Source: Reyranella sp.
GTDB lineage: Bacteria > Pseudomonadota > Alphaproteobacteria > Reyranellales > Reyranellaceae
DNA: 64,000 bases
Direction: 5' to 3'
Assembly (NCBI GenBank): GCA_019750135.1
Contig: JAIEOV010000010.1
Coordinates: 307,878 to 371,877 of the forward strand
Positions 36,663-45,500 of the stretch are shown here, in pieces. Under the pieces are notes generated by a model. The model was not told where the DNA came from, ran no database searches, and was given only the letters and a program-made list of their open reading frames with translations. The stretch's first letter is position 1, and each line of letters begins with the position of its first letter. A program made the translations under genes and the position numbers.

Positions 36663-38522
36663 ATGCGGGCGTTTCCCTATGACGTGATCGTGGTGGGTGG
36701 TGGCCATGCCGGCTGCGAGGCGGCGGCCGCTTCGGCGCGGCTGGGCGCTCGCACCCTGCTGCTCACCCACCGGATCGAGACGATCGGCGAGATGTCGTGC
36801 AATCCCGCCATCGGCGGCCTGGGCAAAGGTCATTTGGTGCGCGAGATCGATGCCCTGGACGGCGTCATGGGCCGTGCGATCGACCGCGCCGGCATCCAGT
36901 TCCGGACACTCAATCTCTCAAAAGGACCCGCTGTTCGCGGTCCGCGCGCCCAGGCCGATCGCAAGCTCTACCGGAAAGCAATGCAGGCGCTGCTCGCCGA
37001 GCAGCCCGGTCTGGAAATTCGCGCCGATGCGGTTGCCGATATCATTCTTGGTACAGGCGGTACGTGTGCCGGCGTGCTTACCGAATCGGGCACGGAAATC
37101 GGCGCTGGCCGCGTCATCCTGACGACCGGCACCTTCCTGCGAGGGCTGATTCATTGCGGTGAAACGCGAATCTCCGCCGGCCGTGCGCGCGGCGATGGGG
37201 TTGAGGAGCCGTCGACACTGCTCGCGCGGACGTTGCATCGCCTGGGCTTCGCTCTCGGCCGCCTTAAGACGGGTACGCCAGCCAGGCTCGACGGGCGCAC
37301 GATCGACTACGCGGGGCTGGAGCGGCAGGAAGGCGATCAGCCGCCGCAGCCCTTCTCCTACCTCACCGACCGGATCACGACGCCGCAGATCGCCTGCCAC
37401 ATCACGGCGACGACGCCCGCGACCCACGCCGTCATCCGCGCCAACCTGCACCGGGCGCCGATGTACTCCGGCGCCATCGAAAGCGTCGGGCCGCGCTACT
37501 GTCCGTCGATCGAGGACAAGGTGGTGCGGTTCGGCCAGCGCGACCGGCACCAGATTTTCCTCGAGCCCGAAGGCCTGGACGACGATACGGTCTATCCTAA
37601 CGGTATTTCCACCTCTCTTCCGCGTGAGATACAGCAGGAGATGCTGCATACCATCCCGGGACTTGAGCGCGCGGTCATGCGCCGGCCCGGCTATGCGATC
37701 GAATATGACCATATCGACCCGCGGGAGCTCAAAGCCACGCTGGAGACACGCAAGATCCCCGGTCTTTACATGGCTGGCCAGATCAATGGCACGACGGGTT
37801 ATGAGGAGGCCGCCGCCCAGGGGCTGGTTGCCGGGCTGAACGCTGCCTTGTCCAAGCCGTTCATCGTTGACCGAGCGGAGGGCTACCTCGGTGTTCTGAT
37901 TGACGACCTGGTCAGCTTGGGCGTTACGGAACCCTATCGGATGTTCACCTCGCGCGCCGAATACCGTTTGTGGTTGCGCGCTGACAATGCCGATCGGCGG
38001 CTGACCCCACGCGGCCTGGAGATCGGCTGTATCCAGGGCGAGCGGCAGGGGATGTTTCACGTGAAACAATCTGCGCTCGCCGAAGCTCACGCGCGGGCGA
38101 CCGCCTTGAAGCTCAGCCCGTCAGCCTTGGCCAGGCGGGGCATCGCCATCAACCAGGACGGTGTCGTACGGTCTGCCATGGAGCTTCTGGCCTACCCCGA
38201 GATCGGTTGGGAGAGGCTGGTCGGCCTCTGGCCGGAACTTGGGACGGTTCCATCAGATATCGCCGAGCAGCTGGTCATCGACGCCCGTTACGATGGCTAC
38301 CTCGACCGCCAACGGACAGATATCGCAGCCTATCGCCGCGACGAGGCCCTGGAGCTGCCGGCGGACCTCGACTATAGCGCGATCGGGAGCCTCTCGAACG
38401 AAGTTCGGCAGAAGCTGGAGGCCAATCGGCCTGCCACGCTCGGCCAGGCGGCTCGCATCTCGGGGATCACGCCCGCTGCCCTTGTCGGCCTCCTGAAGTA
38501 CGTCCGCCGCCGGGCCGCCTAG
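36663..38522 (+). CDS. mnmG: tRNA uridine-5-carboxymethylaminomethyl modification enzyme MnmG
   Basis: FAD-dependent partner of MnmE. 619 residues. The FAD motif is [21 protein letters not shown]. The MnmG signatures [20 protein letters not shown] and [17 protein letters not shown] are intact. A perfect parS site lies in its 3' part, encoding the FHVKQS stretch. rsmG follows after 172 bp containing a palindromic repeat. Confidence 0.97.
   Translation: MRAFPYDVIVVGGGHAGCEAAAASARLGARTLLLTHRIETIGEMSCNPAIGGLGKGHLVREIDALDGVMGRAIDRAGIQFRTLNLSKGPAVRGPRAQADRKLYRKAMQALLAEQPGLEIRADAVADIILGTGGTCAGVLTESGTEIGAGRVILTTGTFLRGLIHCGETRISAGRARGDGVEEPSTLLARTLHRLGFALGRLKTGTPARLDGRTIDYAGLERQEGDQPPQPFSYLTDRITTPQIACHITATTPATHAVIRANLHRAPMYSGAIESVGPRYCPSIEDKVVRFGQRDRHQIFLEPEGLDDDTVYPNGISTSLPREIQQEMLHTIPGLERAVMRRPGYAIEYDHIDPRELKATLETRKIPGLYMAGQINGTTGYEEAAAQGLVAGLNAALSKPFIVDRAEGYLGVLIDDLVSLGVTEPYRMFTSRAEYRLWLRADNADRRLTPRGLEIGCIQGERQGMFHVKQSALAEAHARATALKLSPSALARRGIAINQDGVVRSAMELLAYPEIGWERLVGLWPELGTVPSDIAEQLVIDARYDGYLDRQRTDIAAYRRDEALELPADLDYSAIGSLSNEVRQKLEANRPATLGQAARISGITPAALVGLLKYVRRRAA
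38053..38068. promoter_or_regulatory. parS centromere site 1 (inside mnmG)
   Basis: TGTTTCACGTGAAACA, a perfect 16-bp palindrome identical to the consensus bacterial chromosomal parS. It is in coding sequence of mnmG, 2.05 kb upstream of parB. ParB would nucleate and spread from here. Confidence 0.97.
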
Positions 38523-38566
38523 ACGCAGGAGACATGGGCTTGGCTGAGCTCGTGTCGCGCCCTCCG

Positions 38567-38672
38567 CCTCATCCTGAGGAGCCGCGCATCGCGCGGCGTC
38601 TCGAAGGATGGGACCGGTCTTGGCGTTGCCCACCCTTCGAGACGCGCCCGTCGGGCGCTCCTCAGGTTGAGG
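38567..38672. repeat. Alphaproteobacterial palindromic repeat between mnmG and rsmG
   Basis: The left arm 38567-38612 starts CCTCATCCTGAGGAG and contains TCTCGAAGGATGGG. The right arm 38629-38672 is its inverted, imperfect copy (CCCACCCTTCGAGACGC ... CTCCTCAGGTTGAGG). Each half also has its own small stem. This is the intergenic repeat type seen in Bradyrhizobium and related genomes; it may act as an attenuator or terminator. Confidence 0.75.
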
Positions 38673-38694
38673 TTAGTCGCGAGGTGAGGTTTAG

Positions 38695-39384
38695 ATGAGC
38701 GGTCCCGACCTGTTCCTAAAGCGAATACGGGAACTCGGTGTCGATGTTTCACGTGAAACACTCGACCGTCTGGACGCCCTGGTTGCTACCCTGTTGCGTT
38801 GGCAGAAGGCTATCAATCTCATCGGGCGCACGACGGTCGACGACGTCTGGATACGGCACATCCTGGATTCGGCCCAACTCGGGCCCCTGATCCCGGCCGA
38901 GGCCAAGACCCTCACCGACCTGGGCAGTGGTGGCGGATTTCCTGGCCTCATCCTGGCAGCCCTGCGTCCGGACCTCGATCTGACGATGATTGAGGTCGAC
39001 GCCCGAAAGGCCGCGTTCCTGGGAGAGGCAGGCCGCCGCATGGCTCTGCCAAAGCCGCCGCGCATCGTCATCGGCCGCATCGAGGATGTGCCGCCTGCCA
39101 AGGCCGACGTCGTGACGGCCCGCGCGCTGGCGCCGCTCGGCCAGCTGCTGGGCTGGGCGGACCGTCACCGGATGGATACCGCTATTTGCCTTTTCCACAA
39201 GGGTAAAGGGTGGCAGGCGGAGTTGACCGAGGCCATGAAAGACTGGGACATTTCCTGCCAACCCCTCAGCAGCAAAACAGACCGTGACGCCGTCATCCTC
39301 CGAATCGGCTCCTACACCGCGACAGCAGATCTTCGCGATCGCCAACCAAAAGGGCGGCGTCGGCAAGACCACAACGGCGATTAA
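38695..39384 (+). CDS. rsmG: 16S rRNA (guanine527-N7)-methyltransferase
   Basis: 229 residues. The AdoMet motif is LTDLGSGGGFPGLILAAL, with VTARALAPLGQLL later. The family usually ends near DAVILRIG; here about 24 more residues (SYTATADLRDRQPKGR...) follow because the frame runs 101 bp into parA in another register. A perfect parS lies within codons 17-22. Confidence 0.95.
   Translation: MSGPDLFLKRIRELGVDVSRETLDRLDALVATLLRWQKAINLIGRTTVDDVWIRHILDSAQLGPLIPAEAKTLTDLGSGGGFPGLILAALRPDLDLTMIEVDARKAAFLGEAGRRMALPKPPRIVIGRIEDVPPAKADVVTARALAPLGQLLGWADRHRMDTAICLFHKGKGWQAELTEAMKDWDISCQPLSSKTDRDAVILRIGSYTATADLRDRQPKGRRRQDHNGD
38745..38760. promoter_or_regulatory. parS centromere site 2 (inside rsmG)
   Basis: Second perfect TGTTTCACGTGAAACA, 692 bp from the first. 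It encodes VSRET in RsmG. Two sites close to parAB are typical of origin-proximal alphaproteobacterial centromeres. Confidence 0.97.
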
Positions 39385-40132
39385 CCTCGCCACGGCACTG
39401 GCGGCCGTGGGCGAAAGCGTGCTGCTGATCGACCTCGACCCCCAAGGCAATGCCTCGACCGGGCTGGGTGTGGCTAAAAGTGAGCGCTCACCCGGATCAT
39501 ATGAATTCCTGCTCGGCCTGTCGCCCCTGGCCGATTGCGTCCGGCCCTCGCAGATCCCGGGCCTGTCGGTGATGCCGGCCTCGGTGTCGCTCGCCGGCGC
39601 CGAGATCGAGCTCATAGACGTCGAGCGGCGGGAGCACCGCCTGGCCGACGCCCTCAACGCGCCCGGCAGCGAGGCGCGCGAGCGCTGGACCACCGTCCTG
39701 ATCGATTGTCCGCCCTCGCTGGGGCTGGTCACCCTGAACGCCCTGGTCGCCGTCGACGCCATCCTGGTGCCGCTGCAGGCCGAATTTTTGGCGCTCGAGG
39801 GTATCGGCGCCTTGTCCAACACCGTGGCGAGGATCAAGAAAAGCCTCAATCCCAAGTTGCACATCGCCGGCGTCGTGCTGACCATGGTCGACCGCCGCAT
39901 GACCTTGAGCCAGCAGGTCGAGGCCGACGTGCGCGCGCATTTCGGCGAGCTGGTGTTCGGCACGACCATCCCGCGCAACGTGCGCATCGCCGAGGCGCCG
40001 TCGCACGGCCTGCCGGTGCTGATCTACGACAATGCCTGCGCCGGCGCGCAGGCCTACATCCTCCTGGCGAGCGAGTTCATCCGCCGCCGACGCAATGCAA
40101 CCGTCGAGGCCACTCATGAGCCTGCCTCCTAA
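39284..40132 (+). CDS. parA: Chromosome partitioning ATPase ParA
   Basis: Walker-type ATPase that moves ParB-parS complexes to separate origins. 282 residues. Deviant Walker A is KGGVGKTT, with DLDPQGNASTGLG and VLIDCPPSLGLVTLNAL following. The start is a GTG at 39284; there is no usable start between it and the Walker A, so the 101-bp overlap with rsmG is real. Overlaps parB by 17 bp. Confidence 0.97.
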   Translation: MTPSSSESAPTPRQQIFAIANQKGGVGKTTTAINLATALAAVGESVLLIDLDPQGNASTGLGVAKSERSPGSYEFLLGLSPLADCVRPSQIPGLSVMPASVSLAGAEIELIDVERREHRLADALNAPGSEARERWTTVLIDCPPSLGLVTLNALVAVDAILVPLQAEFLALEGIGALSNTVARIKKSLNPKLHIAGVVLTMVDRRMTLSQQVEADVRAHFGELVFGTTIPRNVRIAEAPSHGLPVLIYDNACAGAQAYILLASEFIRRRRNATVEATHEPAS

Positions 40133-41048
40133 ACCGCGCGGCCTGGGCCGCGGACTCTCTGCGCTTCTGGGCGACGACGAAGTCGCCGCCGCCGTAGCGC
40201 CACCGCCGCAGGAGGAAGCGTCTGCACCGGCGGCACGTCCTGCGCCTGCACGCGCGCCGCTCACCTTGCCGATCGGCCAGCTCAAGGCCGGCCGCATGCA
40301 GCCGCGCACGACCTTCGAGGACATGGACGCGCTGGTCATGTCGGTGAAAGAGTTCGGCCTGCTGCAACCGATCCTGGTGCGGCCGGTCGCCGGCCTGGCC
40401 GATGCCTACGAGATTGTCGCCGGCGAGCGGCGCTGGCGCGCGGCGCAGAAGGCGCAGCTGCACGAAGTGCCGGTGGTCGTGCGCACCATGGGCGACCAGG
40501 ATGCCCTGCAGCTCGGCCTGATCGAGAACCTGCAGCGCTCCGATCTCACGGCGATCGACGAGGCGCTGGGTTATCGCCGCCTGTCCGACGAATTCAAGCA
40601 GACGCAGGAAGACATCTCCAAGACGGTGGGCAAGAGTCGCCCGCACGTCGCCAACACGGTCCGGCTGCTCGACCTGCCGGGCGCGGTGCAGGACATGATC
40701 CGGCGCGGCGACCTTTCCGCCGGCCAGGCGCGTGCACTGATCGGTGTACCCGATCCGCTGGTGATGGCACAGCGGGCGATCGACGAGAGGCTGACGGCGC
40801 GCGACCTCGAGCGGCTGGGCGGCGAGCTCAAGGCCAAGACAAAGGGTGGCGCCCGGCCCAAGGCGAGTGGCGGTGCCAGCAGCAGCAAGAGCGCCGATAC
40901 CAAGGCGCTCGAGAAGCGCATCGAAGAGGCGCTCGGCCTCAAGGCGGACCTCAAGTTACGCGGCCTGGGCGAGCAGAGCCTGCTCACCCTGGAGATCCGC
41001 GACTTCGATCAGCTCGACACGGTCGTGGAGCGGCTGACGCGGCGCTAG
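40116..41048 (+). CDS. parB: Chromosome partitioning protein ParB
   Basis: parS-binding CTPase. 310 residues starting MSLPPKPRGLGRGLSALLGD, the ParA-interacting N-terminus. The CTP-binding motif GERRWRAAQKA, the ENLQRSDLTAIDEA region and the helix-turn-helix (TQEDISKTVGKSRPHVANTVRLL) follow. A low-complexity linker (GGASSSKSADTK) leads to the C-terminal dimer domain. Start overlaps parA's end. Confidence 0.97.
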   Translation: MSLPPKPRGLGRGLSALLGDDEVAAAVAPPPQEEASAPAARPAPARAPLTLPIGQLKAGRMQPRTTFEDMDALVMSVKEFGLLQPILVRPVAGLADAYEIVAGERRWRAAQKAQLHEVPVVVRTMGDQDALQLGLIENLQRSDLTAIDEALGYRRLSDEFKQTQEDISKTVGKSRPHVANTVRLLDLPGAVQDMIRRGDLSAGQARALIGVPDPLVMAQRAIDERLTARDLERLGGELKAKTKGGARPKASGGASSSKSADTKALEKRIEEALGLKADLKLRGLGEQSLLTLEIRDFDQLDTVVERLTRR

Positions 41049-41120
41049 CAAAGCACTCAGAGGCGGCGGAAATACCAGGCGGGTAATCGACCGCGCGACA
41101 CGGCGTCCGCACCCTGCGCC

Positions 41121-41250
41121 CTCGTGTTGATTGTCGGCGGCGCCTGGCTTGCCCTGATGCTTACCGGCAGCACCATGCTCGCCTTTCCCGGCCGTCGCCG
41201 TCGGCCTGCTCATTGCCATGCGTGTGCGCTTTCGCTCCTTGGCGCGTTAA
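41121..41250 (+). pseudogene. Possible frameshifted small membrane protein
   Basis: From a GTG at 41121 the frame reads VLIVGGAWLALMLTGSTMLAFP, a transmembrane helix. One base later, in the next frame, it continues AVAVGLLIAMRVRFRSLAR and a stop at 41248. Removing one G near 41192 would join them into a two-helix protein with a basic tail. There is no convincing ribosome site. It is either a decayed gene, a sequencing error or chance. Confidence 0.3.
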
Positions 41251-41285
41251 GGTTTCGAGACGGGGAACTCCAGCCCCTGCACGAC

Positions 41286-41319
41286 GTTTACCGGTCCGGC
41301 CGGTCGGACTAGTGTAAAC
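41286..41319. promoter_or_regulatory. Nested inverted repeat upstream of the encapsulated ferritin gene
   Basis: GTTTAC (41286-41291) and GTAAAC (41314-41319) are exact inverted copies. They enclose GTCCG-GCCGGT-CGGAC, a second dyad. It lies 17 bp before the ATG, so it could be an operator or an mRNA hairpin near the ribosome site (GGAGGG). No iron-box (Fur/Irr) consensus recognised. Confidence 0.4.
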
Positions 41320-41335
41320 ATCGGAGGGTTGACCC

Positions 41336-41731
41336 ATGTCTAGCGAATCGCTTCACGAAGACGCCGGCAAGCTTGGCCCCGAAATCATTGACCAGCACCG
41401 CGCCATCGTCTCGCTGATGGAGGAGCTGGAAGCCGTCGACTGGTACAACCAGCGCGCCAAGGCCACCAGCAATGCCGGACTGCGCGCGATCCTCGAGCAC
41501 AATCGCGACGAGGAGAAGGAGCATGCGGCCATGGCGCTGGAATGGCTGCGTCGCAACGACCCGACCCTGTCGAAGCATCTCAAGACCTTCCTGTTCACCG
41601 ACGGCCCGATCACTGGTATCGAGGCAACGATGGATGAGAAGGGCGCGGGCGACGTCGGCAGCGCCGCCGACACCGACGGCAGCCTGGGTATCGGCAGCCT
41701 TCGCAAGGCCAAAGGGGAGAACCGCAGATGA
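41336..41731 (+). CDS. Encapsulated ferritin-like protein (EncFtn), encapsulin cargo
   Basis: 131-residue ferroxidase that stores or oxidises iron inside an encapsulin shell. The two-helix ferritin half (IVSLMEELEAVDWYNQRAKA ... NRDEEKEHAAMALEWLRR) carries Glu30, Glu60 and His63, which align with the E32/E62/H65 ferroxidase ligands of Rhodospirillum rubrum EncFtn. A flexible linker leads to DGSLGIGSLR, the shell-targeting peptide. The stop overlaps the shell gene ATG by 4 bp. Strong ribosome site (CGGAGGG). Confidence 0.95.
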   Translation: MSSESLHEDAGKLGPEIIDQHRAIVSLMEELEAVDWYNQRAKATSNAGLRAILEHNRDEEKEHAAMALEWLRRNDPTLSKHLKTFLFTDGPITGIEATMDEKGAGDVGSAADTDGSLGIGSLRKAKGENRR

Positions 41732-42555
41732 AGAACCATCTTTTTCGCGATCGCGCACCGATCACCGAGGCCGGGTGGGAGGAGATCGAGAAGGAAGCCA
41801 AGCGGACGTTGCGGGGTATGCTCGCCGCCCGTCGCGTCGTCGACTTTCGCGGCCCGCTGGGCTGGGACGATTCCGACGTCGAGCTCGGCCGCGCCGATGC
41901 CATTGCCGCTCCCTCCAGCGGCCCGGATGTGCAGTCGCGCCTGCGCCGTGTCCAACCCTTGGTCGAAATGCGCATCCCGTTCGAAGTGACTCGCGCCGAG
42001 CTCGACGCGATCGATCGCGGCGCGCGCGATCCCGATCTCGATTCCGTCATCGCCGCGGCGCGCCAGATCGCCATCGCCGAGGACCGTGCAATCTTCCACG
42101 GCTACCAGGCCGCCCATATCACCGGTATCTGCGAGGCCGCGGCGTCGGCGGCGGTGCCGCTCGGCAGCAGCCATGCCGACTATCCTGGCGCTGTTTCAGC
42201 CGCTCTCACGAAGCTGCGTGACGACGGCATCGAGGGTCCGTTCGCCGTTGTCCTGAACGAGCAACTCTACAAGGATCTCGCGGCACGGACCGACAGTGGT
42301 TACCCCATCCTGAGCCACGTACAGCGCCTGGTCGACGGCGGCGAGATCGTCTGGGCGGCCGGGCTGGACGGTGGATTGGTGATCTCCAAGCGTGGTGGCG
42401 ACTTCGAGCTCACGGTCGGCCAAGACTTTTCAATCGGCTACCTCGACCACAACCCGGAGCGCGTGCGGCTCTACATCGAGGAAAGCTTCACGTTCCTGGT
42501 CCTGACCAACCAGGCCGCCATTCCGCTCACCACCGGCGCCGGCAAGAAGGGCTGA
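41728..42555 (+). CDS. Encapsulin nanocompartment shell protein (family 1)
   Basis: 275-residue HK97-fold shell subunit (linocin M18 family). It opens FRDRAPITEAGWEEIEKEAKRTLRGMLAARRVVDF. Later conserved parts are EDRAIFHGYQAAHITGI, FAVVLNEQLYKDLA and GGLVISKRGGDFELTVGQDFSIGYL. The size fits a T=1 (60-mer) shell. Translationally coupled to the EncFtn cargo, so the pair forms an iron-storing, oxidative-stress-protecting nanocompartment. It ends 10 bp from the convergent kinase gene. Confidence 0.95.
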   Translation: MKNHLFRDRAPITEAGWEEIEKEAKRTLRGMLAARRVVDFRGPLGWDDSDVELGRADAIAAPSSGPDVQSRLRRVQPLVEMRIPFEVTRAELDAIDRGARDPDLDSVIAAARQIAIAEDRAIFHGYQAAHITGICEAAASAAVPLGSSHADYPGAVSAALTKLRDDGIEGPFAVVLNEQLYKDLAARTDSGYPILSHVQRLVDGGEIVWAAGLDGGLVISKRGGDFELTVGQDFSIGYLDHNPERVRLYIEESFTFLVLTNQAAIPLTTGAGKKG

Positions 42556-42565
42556 TCGTCCAGCC

Positions 42566-45500
42566 CTATTGCGCCTTCAGGGCGGCAGCCACGCGCCGCC
42601 ATTCGACGGCGAGGGCGGCGATGCTTGCCGGATCGCTGGATTGCTCAAGGATTGCGGCCAGGTCGCCGAGGCGTGACGCGCCGGCGGCGCGCGCTGCCCC
42701 CTTGAGTTTGTGCGCCAAGTCGGCGACCCGTCGTGGGTCGCCGGTGCCGGCTGTGATGTCGGCCACCAGCTTCTCGCCGGAATCGGCGAAGCGGCCCAGC
42801 ACGCGCTCGATCATTTGGGGATTGTCGCCAAACATCTGGGCGACGACCGAGCGATCTATGGCGCTGCCTATAGAAGCTGGATCGAATGCCGCCGTGGCCG
42901 CGGCGGACTCGGCACCCAGCCACTTCTCCACGGTGTCGCGCAGCCGGTCGAGGGTCAGCGGCTTGGTCAGATAGCCGTCCATGCCGGCAGCCAGGCAGCG
43001 TTCGGCCTCGCCCTTCAGGGCATTGGCGGTCAGCGCCACGATCGGCGTGCGCCGCGACGACCGCGTCAGCGCCTCTTCGGCACGGATCTGCCGGGTCAGC
43101 TCGAAACCGTCCATGTCGGGCATGTGGATGTCGGTCAGGACGAGCGCATACGATTGCTCGCGCCACCGGTTCAGGGCCTCGAGCCCGTCGGCCGCCGTGT
43201 CGACCGGAACGCCCAGCACCTCGAGTTGGCCCATCAGGACCTCGAGGTTGATGGGGTAGTCATCGACGGCCAGCACGCGACCGCCGATCCGGCTCGTCGT
43301 CGAGCGCGGTGTCAGCGGCGCGGCTTCGGTTGCGTCGTGGCCCAATGCCAGATCGAGGGTCACCGTGAAGGTCGAGCCCTTGCCCGGAACGCTGGCGACC
43401 GTGACGCCGCCGCCCATCAGCTCGGCCAGTCGGCGCACGATGGACAGGCCAAGGCCCGTGCCGCCGTAGCGGCGCGTCGTCGAGCTGTCGGCTTGAGAGA
43501 ACGGCTGGAAAAGGCGCGCCCTCTGCTCCTCGGTCATGCCGATGCCGCTGTCGGCCACCGACAGGCTGAGCCGCACGCGCCCCTCAGTCGAGGGCTGGGC
43601 GCTGACGTTGACGCGGATCTCGCCGATGTCGGTGAACTTGATGGCATTGCCGATCAGGTTGAACAGGATCTGGCGGAAGCGGGTGGCATCGCCGTCGACG
43701 AGGTCCGGCGTGCCGTCGGCCACCGTGGTGACGATCCTGAGCCCCTTGTTGTCGGCCTGGACCGACAGCGTCTCCGTCGTGCTCTCGACCAGGGCGCGGA
43801 GCTGGAACGGCGCGGTCTCGAGCTCCATGCGGCCGGCCTCGATCTTGGAGAAGTCCAGCACGTCGTCGATGATGCGCAGCAGCGTCGTCGCCGAGTTGCG
43901 GATGGTGCGGACCAGCCGCTTCTGGCGCTCGGCGAGCGGTTCGCGCTCGAGCAACTCAGCCGTCCCCATCACGCCGTTCATGGGCGTACGAATCTCGTGG
44001 CTCATGGTCGCGAGGAAGGTCGACTTGGCCTGATTGGCGGCTTCGGCGGCGTCGCGCGCGCGCTCGATCTCGGCTTGGCGGTCTTTCAGCTCGGTGATGT
44101 CGCGGTAGAGGCCGAGGGTGCGGCCGCCTTCGATCGGGCGGAAGGTGAACTCGATATGGCGGCCGGATCGCAGGCGCCGCTCGAAGCGCGCGCCGCGCGG
44201 ATCGCGCAGGCGGGCCACGCGCTCCTCGATCGAAAGCGTCTTGCCGTCGACGACGACGTTGTCGCCGGATTGCGCCTGGACCCGTATCAGGTCGTAGATC
44301 GACATCCCGGTGGTCACCTCGCCGTCGGCAAAACCGAACATCCGGCGGACGGCCGTGTTGATGTAACCCATCGTGCCGTCGGCATTGAGCAGGCCGACGC
44401 CGTCGCTCATGCCTTCGAGGATGGTGTTGGTGAGCCGGTGTGCGGTGTCGAGCTCGTCGCGGGCGCGCTCGAGCTCTCCTTCGCGCTCCTTGATCTCGGT
44501 GATGTCGCGCACGATGCTGAGCGTGCGGCCGTCGCCCAACTGGCGGAAGGAGAACTCCATGTGTCGTCCGTTGGGTATGCGGCGGTTCGAGCTGCTCCCG
44601 TCGGGCGCCGTAACGCGGGCGATGCGCTGCTCGAGCGTCAGGATATTGCCGTGCTCGTCATAATGGTGATCGCCCCGCGCCATCTGATGGCGGATGATAT
44701 CGTCGAGCGTTGTCTGCTGCTGCTCGCCGTCCCTGCTATCCTTGGCGCGTGGCACCGAGACCTTGCGATTGGTGTAGACCAGCCGCCGCTCGGCATCGAA
44801 CAGCGCGACGCCGATCGGCAGGCCCTTGAGGACCGCATCGGTCAGCTGCTGGGCCGCGACGGTCTCGTCGCGGGCTCGCTCGAGGTCGATCTCGCGCTGC
44901 TTGAGCTCCGTGATGTCTCGGTAGACGCCCAGCGTGTGACCGTCGCCGAGCGGCATGAACGAAGACTCGAGATACCGGCCTGACGGTATGCGTCGCAGCG
45001 ACTTGCTGCCCTTCGGATCGAAGGTCCGCGCCAGGCGTTGTTCGAGCGTCAGCGGCGCGCCGTCGTCGCCGTAGAGATGGTCGCCGGCTTCGATCTGGGC
45101 GCGGATCATCTCATCCGCCTTGATCTCGATCGGCACGATGCCGTTGTCCGGCATCTTCAAGTTGCGGATCCGCAACTTGTTGTTGGCATAGACCAGCCGC
45201 TGTTCGGCATCGAACAGCGTGACACCGACGGGCATGCCGTTGAGCACGGCAGCCATCAGGCTGCGCGACCTCTCGACTTCGTCGCGCGCGCGTTCGAGGT
45301 CGGACTGGCGTTGGCGCAGCTCGGTGATGTCGCGATGGATGCCGATGGTTCGGCCGCCTTCCATGGGCAGGAACTGGAACTCGATGACGCGGCCCGACGG
45401 ATGGCCGCGTTCGAAGCGGAAACCGGCGGGATCGAAGATGCGCGCGACCAGCTTGTCGACGGATGGTCCGCCCCCTTTGACCGGTGCGCGGTCGCCCGCG

